Shown here one piece after another: positions 1 through 11,622 of a DNA stretch of 64,000 nucleotides. A program made the translations under genes and the position numbers. The DNA is from Ilex aquifolium (Eukaryota; Streptophyta; Magnoliopsida; Aquifoliales; Aquifoliaceae): assembly GCA_951799425.1 (NCBI GenBank), contig OX637393.1, positions 30,737,744 through 30,801,743 on the forward strand, given 5' to 3'. Below the pieces are notes generated by a model, which was not told where the DNA came from, ran no database searches, and worked only from the letters and a program-made list of their open reading frames with translations. Position 1 is the first letter of the stretch, and each line of letters begins with the position of its first letter.

Positions 1-546
1 CTGAGTGTATCAATGGCCTTTCTCAAGTGATCAATGTTTTCAATGGAACGAAAAATTTTTACGAGTATGTCGTTCACATATACCTCCATAGAGTTTCCAA
101 TAAGTTCCCTGAACATGTGATTGACCAGCCTCTGAAAAATAGCTCCTACATCTTTTAGACCGAACGACATAACCTTATAGTAGTAGGTTCCTTCCTCCAT
201 TATGAAGGAGGTCTTCTCCTGGTAAGGTTCATGCTTCATGATTTGATTGTATCTACAGAATGCGTCTATTAAAGAAAGTAGTTCATAGCTAGCAATGACG
301 TCAACCTAAATATCGATCCTTAACAATGAGAAACAATCCTTCAGGCATGCTTTGTTTAAATCAATAAAGTCTACACAAATCTGCCATCTCCCATTCATTT
401 TCTTCACAAGCACATTTAGTTTATGCTCAACTACAGCGAGGTCTATCCCCTCCATATCAGATTGCTTCCAAGAAAAAATATCTTTATTAGAGCCTAAGAA
501 CTCTTTTAGCAAGTCCTCAGGCTCTCTTCAAGCATTCTTCCATTGA
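1..546 (-). pseudogene. Tat-type Ty3 reverse transcriptase, decayed 3' part (copy A)
   Basis: This is reverse transcriptase of a Ty3 element, read on the minus strand and running off the left edge of the window. The translated fragment near 306-512 shows the RT entry region (a QICVDFIDLNKAC-type motif, equivalent to the usual VDY/FTDLNKAC). The stretch 1-300 is closely similar in DNA to 49530-49830, where a second copy still encodes YVDD. Copy A has frameshifts and stops, so no protein is expected. The rest of pol lies left of the window. The gag and protease homologies found at higher coordinates fit the gag-PR-RT order of this lineage. Confidence 0.75.
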
Positions 547-1541
547 AGGTGACTTGTTCGGGGGTGTCTCCGATTTAGATAGGCTTCAGGTCTTCCACCG
601 GTCATAGGTGCTCCAACTCTTTCCTATGATCTAGAGAATCGACCTGCAAGGCTTCTTGTTGCTTCTTCCCCCTCATAGATGATACATAGCATTCACGGGC
701 CGCCACATGATCTCCTCGTACTTCTCCAACCCCTTCTTTAGTTGGGAAACATATAAGGAGATGATTTGTGGTTTGCTATGGTGCCCATCTGGGTTGTAAC
801 TGATATGACAATGGCTTCTAAGGGATTAGTCTTTTCTCTCGAAAACCCAATGAGTAGAGTAGTCACGGGTATCAACTTCTCCCTTCCGATATTTAATTTA
901 TCGAAGGCAAGGGTGAATATGATATCCACCGAACTCCCACTTTCAATTAGAACTCTCTTTATAGAGTAATTATCAATTGTTATGGTGACCACCAATGGGT
1001 CATCATGCAGGTACTGGATGCCACCAAGATCTTCTTCTGAGAAAGAAATTGGGGGGTCCACCCGAGGCCTTTTTCCTGGATTAATTGAGCTTACTTCTAG
1101 CTTGGATTTTAATCTATGGACATAGGCTCGCCTAGAAGAGCTTCTTTCTCTACCTCCAGCAATGCGCTTAGAGATTACATCAACTTCTCCAACTGGTTGT
1201 TGATGCGGGACCTCCTCTCGGTTGGGTTGAATGTCGTCTTTCTCTTGTCGACGACGTTCAATGTGTCTTTCGAGGTGTCCCTTTTGGATTAAATCCTCTA
1301 TTTGGTCCCTTAGGACCTGAAAATCCTCTGTATTGTAGTCGTTGTCCCTATGGAACTGGCAATATTTGTCCCTAGACCTCTTGCTAGGATGAGTCCTCAT
1401 CTTTCCTGGCCAGTTAAGGATTTTTTTATTCTGAATTTGGAAAAGGATTTATTCCACCGAGGTATTCAACAGCGTATACCTATGAGCTAGCTCATTGGGG
1501 GTGCGGGGACCTAAGCCATCCCTTGCACATACCCGTCTAGA
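547..1541 (-). pseudogene. Tat-type Ty3 protease and gag C-terminal part (copy A)
   Basis: An open stretch of 220 codons (738-1400) begins with KMRTHPSKRSRDKYCQFH, the C-terminal gag signature typical of Tat/Retand elements (KMRT.PSKR...KYC.FH..GH.TE), followed by a charged linker. It ends with the retroviral-type aspartic protease core. The active-site motif reads LIESGSSVDIIF, where the family norm is LID-G/S-GSS-A-DI; the catalytic Asp is therefore changed to Glu, which should abolish activity. The matching region of copy B is at 50190-51641. Sequence below 738 is out of frame. The family call rests on motifs and shared order; inactivity is inferred from the D-to-E change and the interruptions. 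Confidence 0.75.
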
Positions 1542-2478
1542 TTGATTTTTCTTAGGGTTATTTGCCCTTTCTCTTTTACTCAACGGATCTCGCCTTCTAT
1601 TCTCCTCTCGCCGATGTCATTTCTATTTTCCTAGTTCTTATGAGCTAGGACAGTGTTTTCAGCGTTCATGTAACTCTAGGCTCTTGATAAGACTTTAGCC
1701 ATAGACAAAGGAGGCTCTTTGGAGAGGGCGAATAGGAACTGGGAGGACTGCAATCCATCCATGAAGACAATCTTACCTACCTTATCATCCACATTGTCAA
1801 TCTGAAGTGACTCCGTGGTGAAGTGATTGGCGTATTATTGTAGCGTTTTTCCCCTCGTTTGTTTGACATTAAGGAGGTAGGTCGGGGACGGCTAGTGAGC
1901 CCCACTCCCAATGAAGTGTGAGATGAAAGAGGAACTTAATTCTTCGAATGTGATGAATGAGCAAGGTTCTAACTTGTTGAGCCAATGTCTTGCAATCCCC
2001 TTAAGGGTGGTGGCAAAAGCTCGACACATTATCCAATCTAGAACACTACAGAGCATCATCAGAGACCTATAGGTATGTAGGTGGTCTAGTGGGTCCTTGA
2101 TTCCATCGAATGTTTCAATTGCCTGCATTTTTGAATCTTTTCAGTAGAGGGTAATTGGATACATCCTGGGAAAATTGGTGATTTAGTATGTTGTATCAGA
2201 GCCTCAATAGCTTCCGAAACCTGAGCTTTTACCATCTTTATGACGTTTACCAGTTTCTCATTAACTTCTTGAAACATTCATTCCAACTGGTCAGTGATCT
2301 GGGGGTGAATGACTTAATTTTGGGTTCGATCAACTTCTTGATTATCCCCCGCATGTTCCCTAGTTTGAGATTAATCTCTCTCCAAAAGTTGGAGGATCTA
2401 CTGATTTTGGCGCTGTAGCTCCTCGACTGCCTTCTCTAGTCTCTTAACCTTTGCTTATTCTTTTTTTGGAGGTAGCGT
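1542..2478 (-). pseudogene. Tat-type Ty3 gag (copy A), main part
   Basis: The segment 1892-2128 encodes a retrotransposon gag core with the lineage hallmarks: FDG.KDPLDHLHTYRSLM, then CRAFATTLKGIARHWLNKL, then FEELSSSFISHF. Upstream (2130-2478, minus strand) lies the gag N-terminal region, with a predicted coiled-coil heptad stretch (VKRLEKAVEELQRQN). Several in-frame stops and frame changes interrupt it. The reading continues across the solo LTR at 2479-4692: once one copy of the target duplication is discounted, the frame joins to an ATG at 4737-4735. This is capsid-like protein of a dead element. Lineage assignment is by motif resemblance only. Confidence 0.72.
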
Positions 2479-4692
2479 TGTGACACCCCAAAATCCGGGG
2501 GTCCATTGATTACCCATCAACCCGCGGAATACTCGTGGATACCGAATAACTCGATATCACACCGTCATGCCCCATTTACCGGGGTCCTTAATTTTAACGA
2601 AATTCGGGCAGAGTCTCCTTTGTACGAGGAGCTCTACCCAAAACACAACCTGTTCAATATACATTAACATGACCCATCTGAGGCCCAATATAACACAATG
2701 ACCACACATGGTCCATTTATAAGTAAAACTTGACCGCACCGGGTCCATTTATCAATATTTATATCAAAACATGCAATATTAGTTTAACAATAGACCATAT
2801 AAGTTCTATTACATTTATTCATGAAAACTTTACAAGTCAAAAACCATGTTAATCAAAAGGTTTACAAAATCATGCACTAAGACCACAGGTCGGCCTCCTT
2901 CACCCTTGATGCTCTACATGGGAGCCATCCGCCGGTGCAAACCCCACACCTGAAATTGTTTCCTGTATAGGGTGAGTCTCGCTCAGTAGAAAATTCCCTA
3001 CAGAGGCTACTCCTCACCTAGATGCACATGTAATGCTCATATGCAATACTCAATTATCCACAACAATTCTAATCATGTTTATGCAACTCAGATATGGAAT
3101 TTCTTATGACATGTCATGCAACGAGGTAAGACTCATTCATGCACTCAATCCGAGCCCTTCCCGGCTCCCCAACACACGCAAGTGCCAATGTGTGAATCCG
3201 TCATTTATGTTACACATCAATGACATTTTACAAAACTAGGGTCTTTCTTGGGGTGGGCATTCATGGACTTACACCAACGGCAGCCAACCAACACGGAATT
3301 TCAGGACTTCAACCCACGGTTTCGCGTATACCTACACACTTTATGATCTTTTACACCAACGGAGTGCGAATCCTATCAACGAGTCTTTCACCCGAGGGAT
3401 ATTCTAGCCCTTCTTGCTAACCCCGACCCAATTTATCTCTTATGCAATTATGCGACTCAACGGGATCTTCGATCCCTTCCTTCCGAGTCCCTTGTCAAAT
3501 ACCAAGAGTGGCATTTGATTAACCATGCACACACACACACACACTCACACCCATGACTTACACCCATGAATGTGATGTCATGATCATGCCCAATATGCAA
3601 TTGATGCCATATGAGCAATACAAACCATATATCATCATATTCCATGAAACTTTATATCACATGCATATAAATTTCATAATTCATCATGCTCAACATATCA
3701 ACAACATATTCAAACATGTTATTCCAATGGCATCAAACAACCATTTAAATCAAGCAAGACATTTTATCAAACACCTTCAAGGCACAACTTATAAATCACA
3801 TAGCATGCCTCAAATTTCCCTAAGTTACAAGAACAATCACATGTAACTTCAATATATCGAAATCAAGCTAGAAGCTAGCCTAAGCCATTTCTGTGCTCAC
3901 TCTTCCACTTTCATAACCATAGACATATGTATAGATCATATATATATGCATACATAACCCAAGCATTTCCTAGAAGCATTCTAAACTAGGAATCAACCCA
4001 AGTAGGAAACCCCTACCTCAATAGGAGTGTAGAAAACTCCTATAACACCAAAACAACTCCAGAACTCTTGATTTCCCAAATCTTCACTTTTGAATCTTCG
4101 GTGAAATCTCTTGTTTTTGATACGTACGTGTAGCCTTCGTCGAGGAGATGAACTTTGCCTCTCGGATTCCGACCGACGGAACTCCCGGAATCGGAGCGGG
4201 AAGGTTGAATAAAATGTTTTTCTTTCTCTTTGGTCTTGAGCGGCTGCTTACAGCCAAGGAGGAGATATTTCTTTCTCCAAAAAGCTGATTTTAGAGGATA
4301 TTTATAGGCAAAAATGTGCGGTCCACATCGCACCGCATATTTTCGAATTCCGGGTCCGTTTTTCGTCCCAAAACGATTCATTATACCTCGGATTAAGTTC
4401 AAATTAATTTTATTTGAAATTTAACTTAATTTTAAGGAAATTTTATAAAATCCATTATTGGGGACCTTTAAAATGTCATTTGTCACGCAGTTGCCTCGAA
4501 CGACGTGCAAAAATCCGACTATCTCGGAATTCGACGAAATTTGACAGGGTGACTAGATTCCGCGATACGAATCCAACGGCGAACTCCGTTTCCTCATCCG
4601 AGGTCTAGAGTATGAGTATTTCAAATAAGCATTAGGATGACAAATGACCATTTTGCTCTTATTCACAAAAATTCAAATTTACCCGGGTTTCA
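2479..4692 (-). mobile_element. Solo LTR, Tekay-type, inserted in Tat gag
   Basis: The plus strand reads TGTGACACCCC at the left end and GGGTTTCA at the right. These are the same termini, on the same strand, as the LTR at 56197-58764 (TGTGACGCCCC...GGGTTTTACA), with strong similarity inside (left about 200 bp, and the region 4490-4690 against 58560-58760). The 6-bp repeat TAGCGT flanks it on both sides (2473-2478 and 4693-4698). No internal domain is present, so it is a solo LTR left by LTR-LTR recombination. The element's sense is minus. It interrupts the Tat gag frame near codon 13. Confidence 0.88.
4299..4306 (-). promoter_or_regulatory. TATA box of the solo LTR promoter
   Basis: The minus strand reads TATAAATA, in a GC-richer context. 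It sits about 390 bases from the minus-strand start of the LTR, matching the position of the TATA in the related LTR at 58369-58376. Inferred U3 promoter. Confidence 0.55.
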
Positions 4693-5304
4693 TAGCGTGG
4701 CCCCTTGTTCCATCGGATTGGTGATAGGGGCGCTCATGAGTCTGATCCCTTGTAGGCTCCTTTGATGCTTTAGTTATTTCCATGGAATCTAAAGCTTGTT
4801 ATTGGAAAAAAAGTCATTTCCCATAGACAATGCCAACTATTGATTCCAAAAGCTGCATCTCTAGAGTGTGCGATGATTTGGCAATTGACGGGGAGTTTCT
4901 GCAAAGGAAGTCGAAGACCGGAGGGGCTTCGGTAGTTGACCCTCCGATGATAAAGTTAGAAAGGGTGTAGTTGACTAAATTGTATTTAGTTAGGAGAGGA
5001 TTACATACCTGGTTCATTGCTAGCATGATTGTTTTATAGGTGTGTCAATTGTGTCGTTGGAGCTCCTTAGCTACTTTTCAAATAAGGTGGCATAAAAAAT
5101 GGAACATCCATCGAGGGCTTCGTAATTGGTTTGAGCTACTCTTCAGTTGGTTGGTTGTGCACTGAGCTAAAATCTGGGCTAGCAAGTTACTAGGAGCTCT
5201 CTTATCAAGAGAAAGAGCTCACGTGCCAAGCTTGTGCATTCGTGCCAGGTCCGCGTGCCAAGCTTGTGCACACGTGTTAGGCTAAGACCAAGTTATGCTC
5301 ATCA
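4693..5304 (-). mobile_element. Tat copy A: gag start, primer-binding site, probable 5' LTR
   Basis: The gag ATG is at 4737-4735 (minus), giving MSAPITNPMEQGATLPPKKE once the solo LTR is discounted. About 80 bp upstream on the minus strand, 4816-4834 reads TTGGCATTGTCTATGGGAA. This resembles the TTGGCGCCGTCTGTGGGAA primer-binding and leader motif usual in Tat-type elements, with several substitutions. Sequence from about 4838 to 5304 would then be the 5' LTR; the outer end (minus TGATGAGC...) is a guess because the partner LTR lies outside the window. The open frame at 4814-5026 is probably incidental. Confidence 0.5.
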
Positions 5305-6416
5305 CCTATGAATACGATATTGTAGTAAAGTTTTACGCCACATTTTATGGAGGTATGTAATCTATCATTAATGCTACTTGGACCATATTTATTTTCCAAA
5401 TATGATAGACAAAATCCACTGCTCCATTGGATTGAATTGGTGACTCACAATACCCATTAATTTAATCATCATAGTAGGCCAACAAATTTGGCCAAATTAA
5501 CATTACTCCTAGTGAAGCATTAAAAGCAGTCAATCATTAATGCCACTTTGACCAAATTTATTCTCCAAATTGCATGACCAAATCATTCATGATAACAATT
5601 GATTTTATTAGCACATTAAGATAGTAGATTTGGTCAAAGTAACATTACTCTTAATCAATGCATTTACACGAAGTGAAAAGGAAATATGACTCAATTTGTT
5701 GACATAAGGAATTGATTATAATACCAGAAATTAAATAAATTAACAACAAAAAATTGAAAGATTAAAAAGAACCGCCACAAAATTTCTAACAACCACGATC
5801 ATCCAACAAATAACAAGATAAAAAAAAATTATTATTTTGGCCAAACAGTATAAAATACTCTCGCTAATACTATCAACTTCCTCTTATACCGTCATAGCTT
5901 GATTCTCTCCTTAATTGATATCAATTAATATTCTCATCCAAGAATGGTTTTTGTGAGGATTATTGCTAACATAAATATATAACTATAATGTCAAATGTTT
6001 GTGTTATGTTAATTTTCCTTAAAACTATTAGAGTATAAATATGAAGTTTTAAACTACTTCCTAAATTTTATGGTTTTATAATTTCTTGCATTCAATTTTC
6101 CTTTATTACATTTAAGTTACTAATTTTATATTGTCTTTAATTAATTTGATACTTGCAATAAGTGAATTATTTTAATAAAATAAACTTAAAAGTAACAAAC
6201 TGAGATTAGCATAGTCAGAAAATATGGATCATTGAGTCTTTGGGGGGTTTGCTAATCATTTGAAAAGATACATTACCGCAGTACCTAATTTGTCTTACAC
6301 CTTGATTGATACTTGATGATACCGTTATATTGCTCTTTGTACCATTACTTAGCACAATGCTATATTTTAAGACCTTCCTAGTGATGTTGTAAGTTTAGAT
6401 TAAATCTTAACTTTTA
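5305..6416. other. AT-rich intergenic DNA with foldback repeats
   Basis: I see no coding potential. The left part holds two short foldback units (annotated separately); the rest is low-complexity AT-rich sequence up to the Helitron boundary. Confidence 0.5.
5366..5650. repeat. Two adjacent foldback units (MITE-like)
   Basis: The arm CATTAATGCCACTTTGACC (5535 onward) is matched in inverted form by GGTCAAAGTAACATTA near 5632-5648. A second, more diverged pair uses arms near 5366-5392 and 5480-5509 (CATTAATGCTACTTGGACC against GGCCAAATTAACATTACT). The arms are about 26 bp with loops of about 60-90 bp. It could be a tandemly duplicated hairpin MITE remnant; no target duplication was identified. 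Confidence 0.35.
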
Positions 6417-7605
6417 TCTATACTACTTTAAAAAGTGAGCATATTTGAAAAATATTTTTTTTTCCACTTTTTTCCTCCAAAATCACAACTATCTCATTCT
6501 TATCCCTCAACATTATAGCCAAAATAAATTTAAGCCTCCTCATGTTCCAAAAAAAAAAACCTACACCTCCCAATCTTCTCTCTCTCCCCTGTCGTTTCAT
6601 CTTCATCTTCCCCCACTCCTAATAAACCTCTTTCTCTCTCTTCTTTACCTTTTCCAAAAACTCTCGATGTTCCCCCCTTTCTCCCTCTCTTTCTCTGCAG
6701 CTCTCAGCATGCATTATTCCATGCATTCAATTCTCTCTACATCTCAACGTTTGGTGCATCTCTATTTTTTGTGGTATTGTTCTTCAATTGATATCGATTA
6801 TAATTTTTTTTTGTTTGCGAATTCATCCCAGATTTTATGATACCAGCAAAATTCAACTTTCACGGAGAAATCAAGCACAATCACACCGTGTGTATTAGCA
6901 TCCTGAAGAATGGTTGGAATTTGGTTATCGTTAAAAAGTATAATAAATTAATTATTTAGAGTAATAACAATAAAAAATGGTATTATAATTATCACGAATA
7001 TGAATTACAACCAAACGTTTTAGTGGAGATGTTTGTCGGACATTTTAATTTGTTTTGGTTGACTTTCACTAGTATAGTTGTGGTACATAATTTGAAGAAG
7101 AGGACTTAAACAGTTTCCTCAAAATTACGTTTGTGTGTTGTTTGTTAATTTGAAGAAGGGGATTTTACTATTCATCAGCTAATTTCTATGTTGAACTATT
7201 GGTCTAGGCTCATCCAAAAATTTCAAAAATTTCAGATCTATGCATCATTATTTATTTGTTATACATATGAATTGTTATCCTTGATTGTTTTAATTTACAT
7301 TGTGATAATCAATTACTTGTATTTAGTCTGACCTTCACTATACAACTGAGTCATCAGTTTCCGGATCTACAATAAAATATAGGTTTGGATATTTGTAAGA
7401 TGCTAAAAAAAACAATAAAAAAACTACAAATTATTATACTAATTTAAAATAGTTCATATGCAACACATGAGCATTGCATTCTTCGAAATTCCAGTATGGT
7501 CATTTAACTATAATTTGACCGAGCAATATTTTATTATAAAAGTAGTAAATAAAAATTATAATAACTCGAAATAATCTACGTGCAACGCACGTGTGCACCA
7601 ACTAG
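6417..7605 (+). mobile_element. Non-autonomous Helitron
   Basis: The left end is TCTATACTACTTTAAAA, a typical plant Helitron 5' terminus preceded by host A (6416). The right end is CTAG (7602-7605) followed by host T (7606). Nine bases before CTAG is a perfect hairpin, ACGTGC-AAC-GCACGT (7578-7592), the usual 3' signal. There are no terminal inverted repeats or target duplication, as expected for A/T insertion by rolling-circle replication. No Rep/helicase is encoded. Positions 6545-6840 are a pyrimidine-rich stretch reminiscent of a gene 5' leader, so capture of a gene fragment is possible but unproven. Confidence 0.75.
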
Positions 7606-8596
7606 TCTTACTAAAATTAAACTTCTCAAGATTATTATTTTGGTTAATCAAGGATAAGTACTGATGCCTCCATATTTGGAAAACAAACTGGTGTTTTGTA
7701 GATTCCTTACAAGGGGCACCGTATATCATTGTAAAGTCGGAGACCATTTTTTAAAATCCAATGTTTTAAGGGGAAAAGTAATCAACCATTAATGATAATT
7801 GGACCAAATTTATTAGTAGAATCTATGCGGACATAGAATTGGTAATAATAAGCCCATCCAATTAATATGGTGACACACTGATAATCCAACAACAACAAAT
7901 TGATGAGTTATTATACTGTATGAGTTTTTATAAATTACCTGGTATCCCTAATATTTTTTCATGTGAACTATTGGATTAATAGATTGGGATCGAGCCCACC
8001 AATCTTCTAATGGGTGTGATTAAACCACGTTAGTTGGAAAGAAAGACTTGTTAGATCATTATTATTTGTAAGTTTCAATTTTAGAAAGATATGAACAATT
8101 TTTCTCTTTGTCATATATGGCATAAGTAATAGCGAGACCATACAATATACTAAGGACACATCAAGATGCGTAGATGAAGTGCTATGTTTCAAAAATTCTT
8201 TATTTTTTGATCTAATCCTTTCAAAACTTGGCAATTAATGTGTAGATGAAAATTTAGCTAGATTTTAGGTAGATTAAATAAAATTATTGTTGATAATTAC
8301 GAGAAAAGGTACAACCTTATATGAGTAAATATACTTCGAAGCTGAAAAAGTACCCAAAATTTTGAGACACTTGTAGTTTGAATGTTCTATATTTCTAAGT
8401 TTTATTAGGAAGAAAATACAAATATGAGAAGAGACCTCTTGAGAAGGTAATTCCATGATGGTGTTTCATACAATTCTCATGTGTTGTAACCAATATATGC
8501 AAACAAAAACAAGAAATGTATCACCTCTGTGTGCTAAAGCTAATCCTAAGAAAAACTATAATCTTTATTTTTAATTTTTTGCAAAAACTCTTGGTT
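7606..8596. other. AT-rich intergenic DNA upstream of MADS relic 1
   Basis: No gene is seen. Part of it (about 8101-8165) resembles, in inverted orientation, 30565-30625, which lies downstream of MADS relic 2, sharing TGTGTCC...GTATA..ATGGTCTC and CATATATGACAA. This may be an unrecognised dispersed repeat. Positions 8470-8596, just ahead of the MADS relic, resemble 29080-29166. Confidence 0.4.
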
Positions 8597-9161
8597 TTGG
8601 AGAACAAACGCACAAGGGTCTCCAAAAAGTTGCCATGAAAATAATTGAGAGTGTAAAAGATCGCTATGCTACATTTTCAAAACAGCATTCTGGGATTTTC
8701 AAAAAAGCGAGCGAGTTATGTATTTTATGTGATATTGATATTGTTATATTGATTTTTTCTCCTGCAGGGAAACCCTTTCAGTTTGTTCATCCAAGTATCA
8801 AGTCATTCACAGGACGAGTCCGAAATGAAGAAAATAATAATGCTCTTGTAATTGAGGATTTTTGTCGGGCAGAGTTTATCAACTCAACCAAGAATTTGAT
8901 GAGTTGCATTCCCATTCGAAGGTTGTAAAGGAACATGGAAGGATGTTGGATCAGATCAGTGAGGCTAGTGGAAATAAGGGTTGGTGGGAAGCATCCATTG
9001 GAGGGATGAGCAAGGAAAAAGTTCAGCAACTTATGGCATGATTTTAATATATATAGATCAACATAACCAACCGTATCGTTGAGTTAGAAAATGGGGTTTT
9101 ATCTTCATCTTTTCTTGTAGCAAATCCTTCTTATCCATACTATTGGAACAATCAAAATTGA
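8597..9161 (+). pseudogene. Type I (M-alpha, AGL62-like) MADS-box pseudogene 1
   Basis: From 8635 it encodes MKIIESVKDRYATFSKQHSG followed by IFKKASELCILCDIDIVILI and FSPAGKPFQFVHPS: a near-complete MADS domain with the FSPAGKPF motif typical of AGL61/AGL62-type M-alpha proteins, which act as nuclear transcription factors, mainly in endosperm and central cell. The ancestral start (compare relic 2, ATG-GAG-AAC at 29167) is TTG here at 8597, with a one-base loss before 8635. Further downstream a frameshift near 8900 moves the reading to EFDELHSHSKVVKEHGRMLDQ and the GWWEASI motif. A TGA near 9040 replaces the Trp codon present in relic 2. The C-terminus would end YWNNQN at 9161. Lost start, frameshifts and nonsense make it a pseudogene. 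Confidence 0.85.
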
Positions 9162-9904
9162 TGCTGATATTGAGTTTGTGTGGGATGTCAAAGTTATTCT
9201 AAAATACTTTTTATTGGTTATTTAATTGTAGGAAGTGCTTAGCAATTGATTGTACATTTTCTCTATTACTACCCTGGAATCTACTATTTATAGTTTCATA
9301 TCATCGTATCTAGAAATCATATTCATTTGTAATGTGCATTAAAAATTTTCTGCTAGTTTGTAAAAGTGTAAATTTTCATCGGACCAGTTGAAGTTTTTCG
9401 AAACAACATAACCACCAGACAATAGTAAATAACAAGCAGGTTCTTAACTTTTGAAAAGTTGTAGAATGCAAAATTCATGTTAGCGAAAAAGATTATCTCA
9501 GTAAATATAATATTTAAAATATGATGCTTACCTTCCTTATCCCTTTTCAAATAAAATGATTACATTCAAACACATTCTGCAAAAAAATAATCTATTTAAA
9601 ATTTTAAATTTTTTTTACTGTTAAAAAAACAACTGTTTCATTTTTTATTTACTTCATGTTGACTCTTTGACGATCTCTGGTGCGTTTGTTTTCCATAACA
9701 AAAAGTTTGTATGAAAATTTAAAAATGAGATGGTGGTTTTACTTAGTATTTGTTCTTTAGGACAAGCGATGACACTTTTCTTGTTTTAGTTGATATTTAT
9801 CGGTGACAAAACATAAGCACTGTACGAAACATCACCATCAAATTACCTACTTGAGTGGCCCCCTTCTGTCTATAAATCTACTTCTTATGAAAAGTTCAAA
9901 TAAT
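9162..9904. other. Flank of MADS relic 1, partly duplicated at 29.7-30.2 kb
   Basis: No gene is seen. Blocks match downstream DNA of relic 2: 9190-9290 against 29765-29860, and 9655-9880 against 30010-30215, including GACTCTTTGACGATCT-like and TTACCTACTTGAGTGG motifs. These are the 3' flank of a duplicated gene segment. Confidence 0.55.
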
Positions 9905-10590
9905 TCCAGAAAGTAAGGTATTTCATTAAAATAGAAAAAGATATACAAGGAATGAGCATCCAACAAGACAAGCAAGCAATCCACAGGGAAAGCATGTTGT
10001 CAACACAAAAGAAGAGGAAAACAATCCAACTAAATTCTCTAAGGGTTGCTCAGTTTTGCTAGGTACCCAAAACAGAATCTACAGAAACCTCATGTTAACA
10101 AGAACAAGGGGAGACAAAAATAAAAAATGACAATTCCTAGCCTTAAGTTCTTAGATGAGCTCCTGAATTTCAAAGAAGCAACCCTATCTCTGATGGTTTG
10201 CGGGATGACTTGCAACAGAGTTCTATTATCCCTGGATTTCTTGGTGTGTATACTGTCATTTCTTTCGCACCATATGTAGTAAACAACAACTTGTAAGCCC
10301 ATCTTAAGTAACACTCTTTGAAGAGATTTGCCCTTCCACTTATCAATTGTAAAGTCCAAAACTTGCAGCCAAGTGGTCAGTCGTCGTTGTTCACCATTCA
10401 GCTGCATAATGTGTGACCAGATGCTGTGGGAAAACTGGCACTCGAAGAAGAGGTGGTCATGAGATTCACTTGCAATGCGGCAGAGAGTGCACTCTATACC
10501 CAAGTGGTGAGCAAAACTTTGAGCCCTATCCTTGGTGCTAAGTTTGGCCAGCCATAGTATGAACCTCATTCTTGGCATAGCCTGACTATC
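9905..10590 (-). pseudogene. 3' end of a LINE (non-LTR) retrotransposon, zf-RVT domain
   Basis: Positions 10090-10578 (minus) give an open 162-codon stretch. It starts PRMRFILWLAKLSTKDR and has the zinc-binding reverse-transcriptase tail pattern C-x2-C...H-x-H-L-FF-x-C (CTLCRIASESHDHLFFEC), followed by W...W and YYIWCERN. This is the C-terminal zf-RVT domain of plant L1-like ORF2. The endonuclease and RT are absent, so this is a 5'-truncated insertion broken near 10590. The minus-strand 3' UTR runs down to about 9905 (TTTAATGAAATAC-like end). I could not identify a clear poly-A tract or target duplication. It sits next to the flank of MADS relic 1. Confidence 0.8.
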
Positions 10591-11354
10591 AGATCAAGTG
10601 GTGCCATGGAACATGTGGGGATTGGGTCCTCAGTTGTGGTGATAAATTTTGGTGGGCCTCTTTTTTCTTTTTGGTTTAATGGTCAAGGGTGTTTAGGTCA
10701 ACTTATGCGCATCTCAATTAATCTCATCTCCGGTTCGATCAAAGATACATCATCTACGCCTGGACTAAGATATAATTGGGGATTTATCCCTATTAGCCTT
10801 GCCTAAGGGGTTGCTAAATATTCAAACTTAGGACTTTGAGTTTACAGCTAGGTAGTTATTGTATGATATGGATGAGTAGTTGTTAAATTCTGTGGGGTTC
10901 AGTTGTCTATTTGTTCACTTGTAATTGGATGATGACACCCTGCAATACTACTGAGGTTGTGTATCCATTGCATTGAATATTTTTTCCTTTTACATAACTA
11001 TCTCCTGAAATTTGTTTACCGACAGTATACAAGTACTCACAAAAATTCTTGGTTGATGTTAGTTCTGCCTTTCATTTGAATTCCAATGATAGCTTTCTCT
11101 CGCACTAGATATAATTGAAATGCAAATCGAAGGGAGAGAGAAGAAATGGGTCTTCCTATTGGTTGGTCAATGGGTCAGTCTGGTTTGCTAAAAATACCCT
11201 GGTCCACTTGCCTATCCGTTTGGATAGCCCCAACCGGCCAGCTTTATTGGGCCACCTATCAATTGGCCCTAATGAACTTAACCTTTGTTTGATAACGTTT
11301 TTTCGATGTACATTTCTAATGGAAAAACACAAATTTGAAAAAAAAAAATTATGA
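10591..11354. other. Intergenic DNA, no gene seen
   Basis: Short open frames here lack recognisable motifs. The region grades into the CA-rich array after 11355. A block rich in GGGCCA/GGCCAG around 11180-11280 loosely resembles 27800-27900 but I could not align it confidently. Confidence 0.4.
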
Positions 11355-11582
11355 AAAATAAAAGTAAAAAAATATATATATATATATGTTTTGATAAACA
11401 TATTTAAAAAAGTGTATAAAAAAACACACAAACACACTGATATCCCAAAATAAACAAACACACACAATAATGCATCAAAATACACATACACACTAATAGT
11501 CTAATACACCAAAACACACATATTATAACACAAAAAAATCATACTAATACACCAGAAAAACACATGCACATATTACTACATT

Positions 11583-11622
<40 letters not shown>

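Noticed and set aside
4040-4402. 120-codon minus-strand ORF in the solo LTR
   Set aside because: Part of the LTR U3/R region with a TATA box inside it; no domain.
7578-7605. G-box-like palindrome as a host promoter element
   Set aside because: Its distance from CTAG and the matching TC terminus fit a Helitron 3' end better.
8635-8928. A functional small MADS-box gene starting at 8635
   Set aside because: The start lies inside the MADS domain; comparison with the second copy shows a lost ATG, frameshifts and a nonsense codon.
10606-10806. Short plus-strand open frame after the LINE
   Set aside because: No motif, no codon bias visible, and bounded by unrelated intergenic sequence.
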